From NCBI GenBank assembly GCA_001898145.1, contig MKSR01000034.1:1-64000 (forward strand): 64,000 nucleotides of DNA, read 5' to 3'. This DNA is from Dyadobacter sp. 50-39 (GTDB taxonomy: Bacteria; Bacteroidota; Bacteroidia; Cytophagales; Spirosomataceae). The translations under genes were made by a program, and so were the position numbers. This document shows, one piece after another, positions 7,727 through 15,621 of this stretch (positions within the stretch are counted from its first letter, which is position 1; every line of letters begins with the position of its first letter). The notes under the pieces are model-generated. The model saw only the letters and a program-made list of their open reading frames with translations. It was not told where the DNA came from and did no database searches.

Positions 7727-8638
7727 ATGAGCCTTGGCAGCGAACACATCGACAAGGTCCGGAACACCGACCTTGTCAGCTACCTTTCCCGGCTGGGGAT
7801 TGAGCCCCAGAAAATAAATGGAAACAGCTACTGGTATCTAAGTCCCTTGCGCGAAGAGAAAACGCCTTCTTTTAAAGTGAACCGGGCGATTAACCGCTGG
7901 TATGATTTCGGGGAAGGCGCCGGCGGAAACCTGATCGATTTTGCCCTGCGCTACCATCAGTGCTCTTTGGCAGAGCTGCTGGCCAGCTTTCAAGGCGAGC
8001 TTTTGCTTTTGCCCTCAGCGCAAAAGGCGCAGATCAAAGCCCCCGTCCACAGGGAAAGCCGGGTAAAGATCACAGATGTGACCGAGCTTCAAAAACCTGC
8101 GCTTTTAAAGTATCTGGATCAGCGGCGAATCGATATCAGCGTAGCCCGCATGCACTGCAAGCAGGTCCACTACCAGATCGCAGACAAAAGCCTTTATGCA
8201 ATCGGCTTTGCAAACGATGCTGGCGGGTATGAGCTCAGAAACCCTTATATTAAGATCAGCAGCTCGCCCAAAGATATTACCCGCATCGTCTCTGGCGCTG
8301 GGCAGCTGGCTGTCTTCGAAGGGTTTTTCGATTTTCTTTCTTACAGGTCGCTGTATGCACCGGAGGCCTCCGGCAAAGACTTTCTGGTGCTTAACTCTGC
8401 CGCATTTTTCAGTAAGGCCACGCCGGTACTAAATACCTACCGCAGCGTTGAGCTTTATCTGGATCAGGACGCGACCGGAAGGGCTCTGACCCAGCGCGCA
8501 TTACAGCAGGGCAGTCACTATACCGACCAAAGCGCTTTGTACAAAGGCTTTAAAGATCTAAATCAATACCTGACGGCGTTGAAAGGTCCCTCCCAGCAGC
8601 ATCCTGGTAAAGATCTAGGACAAAACCTTTCTGTCTAG
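7727..8638 (+). CDS. Toprim-domain, DNA primase-like protein (TraP-type)
   Basis: This 303-residue protein has the architecture of a small bacterial primase. The N-terminal CHC2-like fold (residues 35-80: TPSFKVNRAINRWYDFGEGA, then GGNLIDF) is followed by a Toprim domain with FEGFFD (Glu198) and YLDQDATG (Asp246 and Asp248), the expected metal-binding residues. The zinc-ligand cysteines normal in CHC2 domains are missing from this segment, so the fold is a zinc-less variant. Such proteins in Bacteroidetes mobile elements are presumed to prime the complementary strand after transfer. It lies directly upstream of the relaxosome genes. Confidence 0.75.
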   Translation: MSLGSEHIDKVRNTDLVSYLSRLGIEPQKINGNSYWYLSPLREEKTPSFKVNRAINRWYDFGEGAGGNLIDFALRYHQCSLAELLASFQGELLLLPSAQKAQIKAPVHRESRVKITDVTELQKPALLKYLDQRRIDISVARMHCKQVHYQIADKSLYAIGFANDAGGYELRNPYIKISSSPKDITRIVSGAGQLAVFEGFFDFLSYRSLYAPEASGKDFLVLNSAAFFSKATPVLNTYRSVELYLDQDATGRALTQRALQQGSHYTDQSALYKGFKDLNQYLTALKGPSQQHPGKDLGQNLSV

Positions 8639-8664
8639 CGCCCGCAGCCCCGCGCATCCAATCA

Positions 8665-9072
8665 ATGATTCAAACCCGTACGCCCATGAGCAAGCCTGTT
8701 AAACCAGTAAACCGTAATATATATCTTTCCGTTGAAGAGCAACAGTATCAGACCCTTCAGGCCCGGCGCGCCCAGACGACTTGCCGCAGCCTGACAGAAT
8801 ATGTTCGATGCCTTGTATTGCAGCAGCCGGTCACTGTCAACCATCGAAACGCTTCCCTGGAAGATCTGATCACTGAGCTTTCTCTGGCAAGACGGCAGCT
8901 TGCCAGAGTGGCGGCCGCCTTGACAGAGTCGGCCGAAAAGATGGAGCTCGCTTCGCCTGACGGGCTTTCTGACTGGCTTGAGCGCCATCAGAATGAGCGG
9001 CAGATCGCCCTGGCCCACATTGAACAGATCTATCAGCTTACCAAACAAGCCGCAAAGATATGGTTGCAGTGA
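8665..9072 (+). CDS. Relaxosome accessory protein, MobC/MbeC-like
   Basis: This small 135-residue protein has a predicted ribbon-helix-helix N-terminus (NIYLSVEEQQYQTLQARR, then SLTEYVRCLV) and a helical C-terminus. This is the standard form of mobilisation accessory proteins that bind near oriT and help the relaxase. A second ATG at 8686 (MSKPVKPVNRN) is a plausible start. The 3' end overlaps the relaxase start by 13 bases, so the two are probably made together. An oriT is expected close by, perhaps in the gap 8639-8664 or upstream, but I found no distinct inverted repeat to mark it. Confidence 0.72.
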   Translation: MIQTRTPMSKPVKPVNRNIYLSVEEQQYQTLQARRAQTTCRSLTEYVRCLVLQQPVTVNHRNASLEDLITELSLARRQLARVAAALTESAEKMELASPDGLSDWLERHQNERQIALAHIEQIYQLTKQAAKIWLQ

Positions 9073-10337
9073 TCCGCTCCTCGCGCTCTGCGAAACGCTG
9101 CTGCGAGTACAACGAAAAAAAGGCTGGGCAAGGAGCGGCAAGCTGCATCATGGCAGGCAACTACCCGGCAGACCCGTGGGAGCTTTCCAGAAGAGAGCGT
9201 ATGCTGGTCTTGCAAAGGCGGATGGCTTTGAATGCCCGCTCAAAGCGAAGCGCTCTGCACATCGTCCTATCGTTTCACCCTGATGACAAGCTTTCCACCA
9301 AACAGCTGTCCAAAATATCTGAGCGGTACATGGATCAAATCGGCCTGGGGCAGCAGCCTTACCTGGTTTACCAGCATTTGGATACGCTGCACCCGCATCT
9401 GCACATTGTCACTGTCACAATCAAAGCCGATGGCGCAGGGATGCAGGCCTTTCCCACAAGAATTGCTATTTCCAAAAATGTCAGGGCCAGCATCGAAAAT
9501 GATTTTAAGCTTACGCCGGCCGCTGGGCAAGTGGCCACGCGGCAGCACCACAAAAGCGCCCAAAGGCTGCAGTACGGAAAAGTGCACACTGCCCAGGGAA
9601 TCTCCGCTGTACTTTCGGTGGTTTTACCTCATTTTAAATATAGCTCGTTTTTAGAGCTTAACGCGGTGCTCAGGCACTATAACGTGGTAGCCAAACGCGG
9701 AGGTCCCGACTCGCAAACCTACCAAAATCAGGGGCTTTACTACCAGATGCTCTCTGAGAAAGGAAAAACCATGGGAGTGCCTGTCAAGGCCAGCAGCTTG
9801 CCTTCCAGGCCGACTCTTTCCTACCTTCAAAAAAGGTTTGAGCAAAACCGCGCACTTTCAGCCACTACCCAGCAGCGGCTTAAAACCTTGATAGGCCTTG
9901 CGCTCATCGGACAAGATCAGCCCAGCTTCTGGGGCCTTCAGGGCCGGCTGGCCAGTGAAGGCGTTCAAACAGTGTTTGGCTACGATCAAAGCGGGCAGCT
10001 AAGGCAAATCATCTTCGTTGACTTTACTTCCCGCTCTGTCATCTCGGCCAGCCGGCTGGGCGAGCGCTACAACCCTTCCAAGATCTTGCAGCCCTTTGGG
10101 CCTGCGGGCTACGCAGCCGCCCAGCAGCAGGGCGGGCAAACTTTGGACAGTGAATTGCCCGTTGGCAAACGCAGCGGCCAAAATATGCCTGTTGAAAAAA
10201 GCGCGCCTTATAGCAAAACCGAACAGGAAGGCTTTTTAAGCTTATTGCTGCAGCCAGCCTCGCCAGAGGGCCTTTTGCCCTATGAGCTCAGAAAGCCGGC
10301 CAAGAAAAAAAGAAGGCAAATATCCTTACATCTTTAA
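9060..10337 (+). CDS. mobB: Relaxase, MobB/BmgA type
   Basis: This 425-residue protein is a mobilisation nuclease. It nicks oriT and stays bound to the transferred strand. Tyr17 in CEYNEKK is the likely catalytic tyrosine. His106 with the HPHLHIV cluster (His111, 113, 115) forms the metal site, and LHIVLSFHPDD (residues 66-76) is also conserved. The N-terminus MVAVIRSSRS and the AGNYPAD block are typical of Bacteroidetes MobB relaxases. The C-terminal half (about 230-425) is less conserved and ends in a basic KKKRR stretch. It is coupled to the accessory gene upstream and 12 bases from the coupling ATPase. Confidence 0.87.
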   Translation: MVAVIRSSRSAKRCCEYNEKKAGQGAASCIMAGNYPADPWELSRRERMLVLQRRMALNARSKRSALHIVLSFHPDDKLSTKQLSKISERYMDQIGLGQQPYLVYQHLDTLHPHLHIVTVTIKADGAGMQAFPTRIAISKNVRASIENDFKLTPAAGQVATRQHHKSAQRLQYGKVHTAQGISAVLSVVLPHFKYSSFLELNAVLRHYNVVAKRGGPDSQTYQNQGLYYQMLSEKGKTMGVPVKASSLPSRPTLSYLQKRFEQNRALSATTQQRLKTLIGLALIGQDQPSFWGLQGRLASEGVQTVFGYDQSGQLRQIIFVDFTSRSVISASRLGERYNPSKILQPFGPAGYAAAQQQGGQTLDSELPVGKRSGQNMPVEKSAPYSKTEQEGFLSLLLQPASPEGLLPYELRKPAKKKRRQISLHL

Positions 10338-10349
10338 TATTCACTGCTG

Positions 10350-12335
10350 ATGGCATCGCAGACAGGGGAAAACGAGCAGGCGCTCCGGCGAATCATGGAC
10401 ATGTCAAGGCTGATCAGCCTGGGCCTGCTAGGTCTTCACTGCTACTACTACTGCTACCGGGTTTTTGCCGGCTGGCAGCTCAGGTGGGCTCTGACAGACA
10501 GGATCTTAGAGCAGATCATCAAGACGGGATTATTTGCAAGCTTTGAGAAAGCGCGGCTAATTTCAGCAGTCTTCCTTTTGATCTCCCTGCTAGGGGTAAG
10601 GGGTAAAAAAGATGAAAGGCTATCATTGATTCAGCCTGTCGTTGTGCTGCTTTTAGCGACGATCAGCTTTTATCTCTCCGGTTTGGCACTTCGCGTCTCA
10701 GCCCCAGCCCCTACCGCCGCCATAATATACACCTGCTGGTGCTTTGCCAGTTACCTGGGCATGCTTTGGGGCGGAGCGCGCCTGTCACGCGTGATCCGCC
10801 AGAAGCTCACCGTGGATATCTTCAATGCGGACAACGAGAGCTTTCCCCAGCAGCAGCAACTGGTCGAAAATCAGTACTCGGTCAATCTGAAAGCGCGCTA
10901 TAAGCACCAGGGAAAAACCCATGATAGCTGGGTGAATTTTATCAACCCGTTCCGCGGCATGCTAGTAGTGGGCTCACCCGGGTCCGGCAAAACCTACTAC
11001 GTGATCCGCCATATTATCACCCAGCACATCCGCAAAGGGTTCGCTATGTTTTTATATGACTTTAAGTATGATGATCTTACCCAGATTGCCTACAATACCT
11101 GGCTGCAAGCGGCCGGATTGCCTGGCAGGGCCAAAGCCTTTTATTATGTCAACTTTGATGATCTGTCGCGCTCGCACCGCTGTAATCCATTAGAGCCCAG
11201 TTCGATGAGTGACATTTCTGATGCGGCAGAATCCGCGCGCACAATCCTGATGGGTCTTAACCGGGAATGGATCCGCCGGCAGGGCGACTTTTTTGTCGAA
11301 TCGCCCATCAATTTTTTGACGGCGATCATCTGGTTTTTGAAAAAATATGAAAACGGAAAATACTGTACCCTGCCGCATGCAGTAGAGCTGATGCAAACCG
11401 AGCATGCTAAACTGTTTTCCGTGCTTCGAACCGAGCCGGAAATCCAGGTGCTGATCAACCCCTTCATATCCGCCTTCCTGCACCACGCCAATCAGCAGTT
11501 GGAAGGCCAGATCGCATCAGCCCAGATCTCGATGGCGCGTCTTTCCTCACCTGCGCTATACTATGTGCTTTCCGGAAGCGACTTTTCACTGGATGTAAAC
11601 AGCGCAAGCGAGCCCAAAATCGTATGCATGGGAAACAACCCGGGAAAGATCATGACCTACGGCGCTGTGGTCTCATTATACATCTCGCGGATGATTAAGG
11701 CTGTCAATCAAAAGGGAAGGCAAAAATCCAGCCTTGTTTTCGACGAGTTTCCCACAGTGTATCTCAACCACATCGATTCGCTGATTGCCACAGCGCGGCA
11801 AAACAAGGTGGCAACCACGCTGGGTATTCAGGATCTAAGCCAGCTCAGAAAAGATTACGGCAGAGAGCTGGCCGATGTGGTCATGAACATAACCGGTAAC
11901 ATCATCTGCGGACAGGTGACCGGAGAGACAGCTAAACAGCTCTCAGAGCGGTTTGGAAGAATCAATCAGGACCGTACCAGCCTATCCATCAACCGCACTG
12001 ACACCTCCATCAGCCGCTCCAAGCAGCTGGATGCGGCCATTCCTCCCTCGCGTATCGCCGCTTTAAGTGCAGGCGAGTTCGTGGGTATGTGCTCAGACAA
12101 TCCCGACCAGCCCTTGGAGCTGAAAACCTTTCACTGCACCCTTGTTAACGACCATAAAGCATTATCTGGTCAGAAGAATGCATTTGAACCGCTTCCAGTC
12201 GTTCGAAACATCAGCCGTCAGGTCATAGAGGCCAACTACCGGCAAATCAAAGATGAGGTCGAGCTGATTATATTCTCACAAATGGAAAAAATGCTTTCGG
12301 ATCCAGAGCTTGCGCATTTGATAATCAGCAAGTAA
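10350..12335 (+). CDS. VirD4/TraG-type coupling protein (T4CP, 'MobC')
   Basis: This 661-residue coupling ATPase links the relaxosome to the mating pore. N-terminal membrane spans lie at about residues 20-40, 68-85, 95-112 and 122-142. Walker A is GSPGSGKT (208-215), Walker B is SSLVFDEF (Asp465, Glu466), and a conserved ATLGIQDLSQLRKDYG-like segment follows. The length is normal for the Bacteroidetes protein usually called MobC or TraG. Its stop codon is three bases before the left inverted repeat of a decayed IS982-family element, so nothing of the transfer operon can be followed beyond it. Confidence 0.87.
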   Translation: MASQTGENEQALRRIMDMSRLISLGLLGLHCYYYCYRVFAGWQLRWALTDRILEQIIKTGLFASFEKARLISAVFLLISLLGVRGKKDERLSLIQPVVVLLLATISFYLSGLALRVSAPAPTAAIIYTCWCFASYLGMLWGGARLSRVIRQKLTVDIFNADNESFPQQQQLVENQYSVNLKARYKHQGKTHDSWVNFINPFRGMLVVGSPGSGKTYYVIRHIITQHIRKGFAMFLYDFKYDDLTQIAYNTWLQAAGLPGRAKAFYYVNFDDLSRSHRCNPLEPSSMSDISDAAESARTILMGLNREWIRRQGDFFVESPINFLTAIIWFLKKYENGKYCTLPHAVELMQTEHAKLFSVLRTEPEIQVLINPFISAFLHHANQQLEGQIASAQISMARLSSPALYYVLSGSDFSLDVNSASEPKIVCMGNNPGKIMTYGAVVSLYISRMIKAVNQKGRQKSSLVFDEFPTVYLNHIDSLIATARQNKVATTLGIQDLSQLRKDYGRELADVVMNITGNIICGQVTGETAKQLSERFGRINQDRTSLSINRTDTSISRSKQLDAAIPPSRIAALSAGEFVGMCSDNPDQPLELKTFHCTLVNDHKALSGQKNAFEPLPVVRNISRQVIEANYRQIKDEVELIIFSQMEKMLSDPELAHLIISK

Positions 12336-12338
12336 AAC

Positions 12339-12352
12339 ACCCGTTGTGCGGT
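12339..12352 (+). repeat. IS982-family left terminal inverted repeat
   Basis: ACCCGTTGTGCGGT matches the reverse complement of 13314-13327 at all 14 positions. It begins three bases after the stop of the coupling-protein gene. Confidence 0.8.
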
Positions 12353-12425
12353 TGAGATTTGCAAAGAAGAAAATTTGTCATCTATCTGATTTTCAGAAAG
12401 TTAATAAAATAACCACATTGCATTA

Positions 12426-13265
12426 ATGATATGCTATTTCAGATCAAAATTCACAAATTTCCAGCCATTGCCAAATCAGTATTTCAAGACGAAATCGACG
12501 TCTAGGGCAATTTTAAACTCTACCAAAAAAAACATAAATGATGTTATACAGACGATTAAGCCAATCTGTTCGGATGAGTCCCTTTCAATTGATTTTGAAA
12601 AGTGGCGTTTTAGAAAACTTCGCTACGGGTATCCTAACTTGGTTCACAGAACAACGTATAATGTGAAACGACGTAGATTTTTTGACAAAACTTCCCAATT
12701 AGCGAAGCCTGTCTGCTTAAAATTCTTAGAATACGATGACAGATGTCTTATCGATTCGATCCCTGTCCCGATTTGCCAAAACCTCGGATTCAGCGTCTAA
12801 AAATATGCCGAGACGATGAGTTGGTCAGGCCTTCCACGTCATGGCATGCAAGTCATAAGCGTTACTACCACGACTTTAAGAAGCGCCTAATAATGTCCAA
12901 AAGAGGCTTCCCTTTCACAGCTGGTATAACAACGGCAAGCATGGATGATTCCCGATATATTCCAATCCTAAAACACGAAAATCCAACTGATTGTAAACCA
13001 CTTGCCAATCTAGGCCATGTTTCAGCCGATCAGCAACTTACTTTTTTCCGAGAATCAGTCGTCAAAAACATTACCCCGTTCAAGGCCAATATAAAATCGA
13101 AAACCTGAGGAATTATCAGCGTCGAAAAACGCGTAAAATAATTGAAACTCTTTTCGCTCAACTCTGCGATCAATGCTCAAACGAAACCACGCCAAGACCT
13201 CAGACGATCTGTTTGCCCGAATTGGCTAAAATAGCTTCCGTCTCAGTCCTGAAAGCATTCAATTA
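12426..13265 (+). pseudogene. IS982-family transposase, frameshifted remnant
   Basis: Three frames together give a diverged IS982 transposase of about the normal 280-300 residues. Frame one (12426-12800) carries FRKLRYGYPNLVHRTTYN and CLIDSIPVPICQN, the first-Asp region of the DDE fold. Frame two (about 12780-13108) continues with LKICRDDE, ASHKRYYHDFKK and ASMDDSRYIPILK. Frame three (about 13118-13265) gives RKIIETLFAQLCDQ and LAKIASVSVLKAFN, the conserved C-terminus. At least two frameshifts and many substitutions make it inactive. Codon use is AT-richer than the tra genes before it. Confidence 0.75.
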
Positions 13266-13313
13266 ACTGGCAAACAAACAGCTTGGTCGAATTAAACATT
13301 CACTAGTCTGCTG

Positions 13314-13327
13314 ACCGCACAACGGGT
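13314..13327 (-). repeat. IS982-family right terminal inverted repeat
   Basis: ACCGCACAACGGGT is the exact reverse complement of 12339-12352. It marks the right end of the decayed IS982 element, about 50 bases after the transposase remnant ends. Confidence 0.8.
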
Positions 13328-13446
13328 TATTTATATATTTGCAGCTAACTACCACAGCATGGTAGTGAACCAGACGTGCAATTGAAGCAGACATTGGGCG
13401 ATAACATTTAAGTTTTAAGTAAAAAGCAACCAAAAGGGGCAGTAAG

Positions 13447-14115
13447 ATGATTAAAAAAGTCATAAAATTAGTGTCTAGACTAAATATTCCGACCATCTAT
13501 TTCAATTTAAAGTATCTCCCTCTCCGGCAGGCATGCTTTCTGCCGATTTTGGTCTCAAGAAGGACCTATTTAAAAGTTGTATCTGGGAAAATTGAAATCA
13601 ATGCACCACTCAAAACTGGGCTGATACAAATCGGTTACGGCGGAGTGGGTATTTTCGACAAGGAGCGCTCAAGGACCATATGGGAAGTATCTGGAACGGT
13701 GATGTTTAATGGAAAGTGCAATATCGGACATGGATCCAAGATATCCGTGTCAAGTTCCGGGACCCTTTCACTAGGATCGAATTTCGTCATTACGGCAGAA
13801 ACGTCAATCATCGTCCAAACGCGTGTTGAATTTGGAGATAACTGCTTGCTGTCGTGGGACTCTCTTATCATGGATACAGACTTTCACAAAATAAAAAACG
13901 ACTTTGGTATCCAGATAAATAGCCCAAAACCAGTTTTGGTGGGCAACAATGTTTGGATTGGATGTAGATGCTTAGTGCTAAAAGGTGCCCAGATTCCCAG
14001 CAACTCAATCGTAGGTGCAAACTCCCTAGTCAGTAAAGTTCTAGATAAACAAAATGCACTCTACGCAGGAAATCCCTGTAAGTTAATTAAGGAGAATGTC
14101 AATTGGGAGCCTTAA
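13447..14115 (+). CDS. Hexapeptide-repeat acyltransferase (WcaF/WbbJ-like), orphan
   Basis: This 222-residue protein has left-handed beta-helix repeats from about residue 85 to 205 and the acetyltransferase end signature NNVWIGCRCLVLKGAQIPSN, IVGANSLVSK, AGNPCKLIKEN. Such enzymes O-acetylate sugars of surface polysaccharides. The first 80 residues (VSRLNIPTIYFNLKYLPLRQ and on) resemble the N-terminus of acyltransferases in capsule loci. It stands alone, between two insertion sequences and far from the capsule locus that starts at 33.5 kb, which carries its own acyltransferase at 45289. It is AT-rich against the flanking tra genes, suggesting separate acquisition. The frame looks intact. Confidence 0.75.
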   Translation: MIKKVIKLVSRLNIPTIYFNLKYLPLRQACFLPILVSRRTYLKVVSGKIEINAPLKTGLIQIGYGGVGIFDKERSRTIWEVSGTVMFNGKCNIGHGSKISVSSSGTLSLGSNFVITAETSIIVQTRVEFGDNCLLSWDSLIMDTDFHKIKNDFGIQINSPKPVLVGNNVWIGCRCLVLKGAQIPSNSIVGANSLVSKVLDKQNALYAGNPCKLIKENVNWEP

Positions 14116-14871
14116 AGCGTCACCAATCCCAGTGGGGACCATAGAGAATATCAGACTGACAAAACCTCTGTCCACAGTTCTTTAAACATACAATGCAACC
14201 GTCTTTCGATAAGCATCCTATTTGCATGCCAATTTTCGATTCCTTTTCCCGAAAGAAGACAATAACGTTCCTCAATATACAACCGGCTTGCTCCCGCGAC
14301 CGTCTTGGAGTTCCCGCATGACTGGCAAGGTCTTCGCACAACTAGCTTCATAGCTGTGTGAAAACTTTAAGAAGGGGGGCCTATTGACCCGCTGACCGAA
14401 AGATGACCGATTCAAATAGCTTACAGCAACGTGAGGGGACCGATAATGTGCAATATCCTGGGTAATTTTTAATAGATGTAAGTCCCGCTCATGCTCATTT
14501 ATGCGATGAACAAGCGTTGCTGCTGCACTTCCTCTTCATTATAGATTGCAAGTCGGCAATTAACCATAGGTAGGCTTCATGAAAAGCCACCATGGCTCGA
14601 CGAAGTCAAAGCCCTCAGGTAATTTTTACGCTGTGTTTGTTTTTGGCTTTCACAGTTGCAACTCGTTGTAAATTTCCAAGCTCTTGGCGCGAACCATCTC
14701 GACATAGGTACCTGCAACAAACAATTTATTTTCATGATAGAGGACGTTGACTATGAATCTGTCAGCAATGTATTTTGACTTATGCATAAAGTCAACGCAT
14801 CTAGCCCGTTTTGGGGGCTATCAAACTCGGCCGCCAGAATAAATCAACAACATATTCAATATTAAATAGTC
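14116..14871. other. 756-bp stretch without a clear gene; decayed coding DNA
   Basis: No intact gene is recognisable. On the - strand, short protein-like pieces are broken by stops and frame changes: a 45-codon frame at 14650-14787, an EGFDFVEPWWLFMKP piece near 14570-14620, and an open frame at 14151-14351 with a CQSCG motif. These suggest one or more decayed genes rather than regulatory DNA, but I cannot name the family. There is no RNA gene or clear inverted repeat. The right edge is the 8-bp target duplication of the IS66 element. Confidence 0.45.
14650..14787 (-). pseudogene. 45-codon protein-like fragment, unidentified
   Basis: This short - strand open frame starts MHKSKYIADRFIVNV and ends in NELQL. 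It has a normal, protein-like residue mix with a hydrophobic-polar pattern, unlike a random frame. Upstream the frame stays open for eight more codons (through RARCVDF) to a stop, so it is probably the tail of a longer decayed gene rather than an independent small protein. I do not recognise the family. It lies 85 bases from the IS66 left duplication. Confidence 0.25.
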
Positions 14872-14879
14872 GCACAAAA
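14872..14879 (+). repeat. IS66 target-site duplication, left copy
   Basis: GCACAAAA directly precedes the left inverted repeat and is repeated exactly at 16767-16774. Eight bases is the usual IS66-family duplication length. Confidence 0.85.
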
Positions 14880-14898
14880 GTATGCGTCCGATAAAACC
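14880..14898 (+). repeat. IS66 left terminal inverted repeat
   Basis: GTATGCGTCCGATAAAACC matches the reverse complement of the right end at 15 of 19 positions. It resembles the GTAAGCG-type ends common in the IS66 family. Confidence 0.82.
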
Positions 14899-14936
14899 AT
14901 ATTTTAACAGACCCGCATAGTTTGTAATCTTGTTTC

Positions 14937-15248
14937 ATGAAAAATGAGGCAGAAAAAATGCGTGAGCTGTACGATCAGTGGCAAACGCAAGGCATAAGCA
15001 AACAGGCTTTTTGCAATCGGAATGGTATGGGATACCATAAATTCAATTACTGGGTTAAAAAAATCTGTCGCAAGAATGACATTCCGGTCGTACGAACCAG
15101 TGGGTTCAGCCAGATACCTGTTCAACAAGCGGATGTAGTAATTGAGCAAAACCAACAGGCGCTGGCCGCCATTACTTTTCCATCAGGAGCACGTATAGAG
15201 TTGTTCGGGTCTCTCGACGCATCATTTATAAAGAAGCTCATTCTTTAA
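14937..15248 (+). CDS. tnpA: IS66 accessory protein TnpA
   Basis: This 103-residue protein is the first gene of IS66 elements. It has a helix-turn-helix style N-terminus (MRELYDQWQTQGISKQAFCN, then GMGYHKFNYWVKK) and a short C-terminal segment with ITFPSGARIELFG. In the family it is needed for transposition, probably for binding element ends; the exact role is not settled. It starts 39 bases inside the left inverted repeat. tnpB follows one base after its stop, typical of the overlapping IS66 operon. The gene looks intact. Confidence 0.85.
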   Translation: MKNEAEKMRELYDQWQTQGISKQAFCNRNGMGYHKFNYWVKKICRKNDIPVVRTSGFSQIPVQQADVVIEQNQQALAAITFPSGARIELFGSLDASFIKKLIL

Positions 15249-15249
15249 A

Positions 15250-15621
15250 ATGCTGGCCTTATCTACTAGTTGCCGGTACTTTCTGTATCGGAGCCCAACG
15301 GACATGCGTTTTGGAATCTACAGCCTAGCCGGCCTGGTCCGGAATGAACTGGGCTTTGATCCGTCGAGCGGCGATGTTTTCGTTTTCTTAGGTAAACGAC
15401 TTAATCAAATCCGGCTCTTGCAGTGGGATCGGGACGGGTTTGCGATGTATGTCAAAAAGCTGGAACAAGGCACTTTTGAATGGCCAAAGTCAGAAAATAT
15501 AGCCATTACTAGCCAGCAACTGATACTTCTTTTACAGGGTGTAATGCTGGATTCTGTCCGCCTCAGAAAACGTTATCAGCACACAAAACAAGACGGGAAA
15601 TCCGTGCAAAAAGTGCCATAG
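15250..15621 (+). CDS. tnpB: IS66 accessory protein TnpB (Orf2 family)
   Basis: This 123-residue protein has the clear IS66 Orf2 signature: RYFLYRSPTDMRFGIYSLAG, then DVFVFLGKRLNQIRLLQWDRDG, YVKKLEQGTFEWP and LLLQGVMLD. It is essential for IS66 transposition in characterised members, though its biochemical role is unknown. The body is intact. The last residues (about 115-123) run into the deletion junction that removed the start of tnpC, so the terminal few amino acids may not be original. Confidence 0.87.
   Translation: MLALSTSCRYFLYRSPTDMRFGIYSLAGLVRNELGFDPSSGDVFVFLGKRLNQIRLLQWDRDGFAMYVKKLEQGTFEWPKSENIAITSQQLILLLQGVMLDSVRLRKRYQHTKQDGKSVQKVP

Larger units (their letters stand above)
12339..13327 (+). 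mobile_element. IS982-family insertion sequence, degenerate
   Basis: This 989-bp element is bounded by a perfect 14-bp inverted repeat: ACCCGTTGTGCGGT at 12339-12352 and its reverse complement at 13314-13327. The size and the AC-starting ends fit IS982. Inside is a transposase reading frame broken by frameshifts but with recognisable IS982 blocks. No target-site duplication is seen (left flank AGTAAAAC, right flank TATTTATA), as expected of an old insertion or a rearranged copy. It lies three bases after the coupling-protein stop. Confidence 0.78.

Noticed and set aside
14120-14351. Two overlapping - strand open frames, one with a CQSCG motif
   Set aside because: They overlap in different frames and neither matches a family I know. 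They are kept only as part of the decayed region description.
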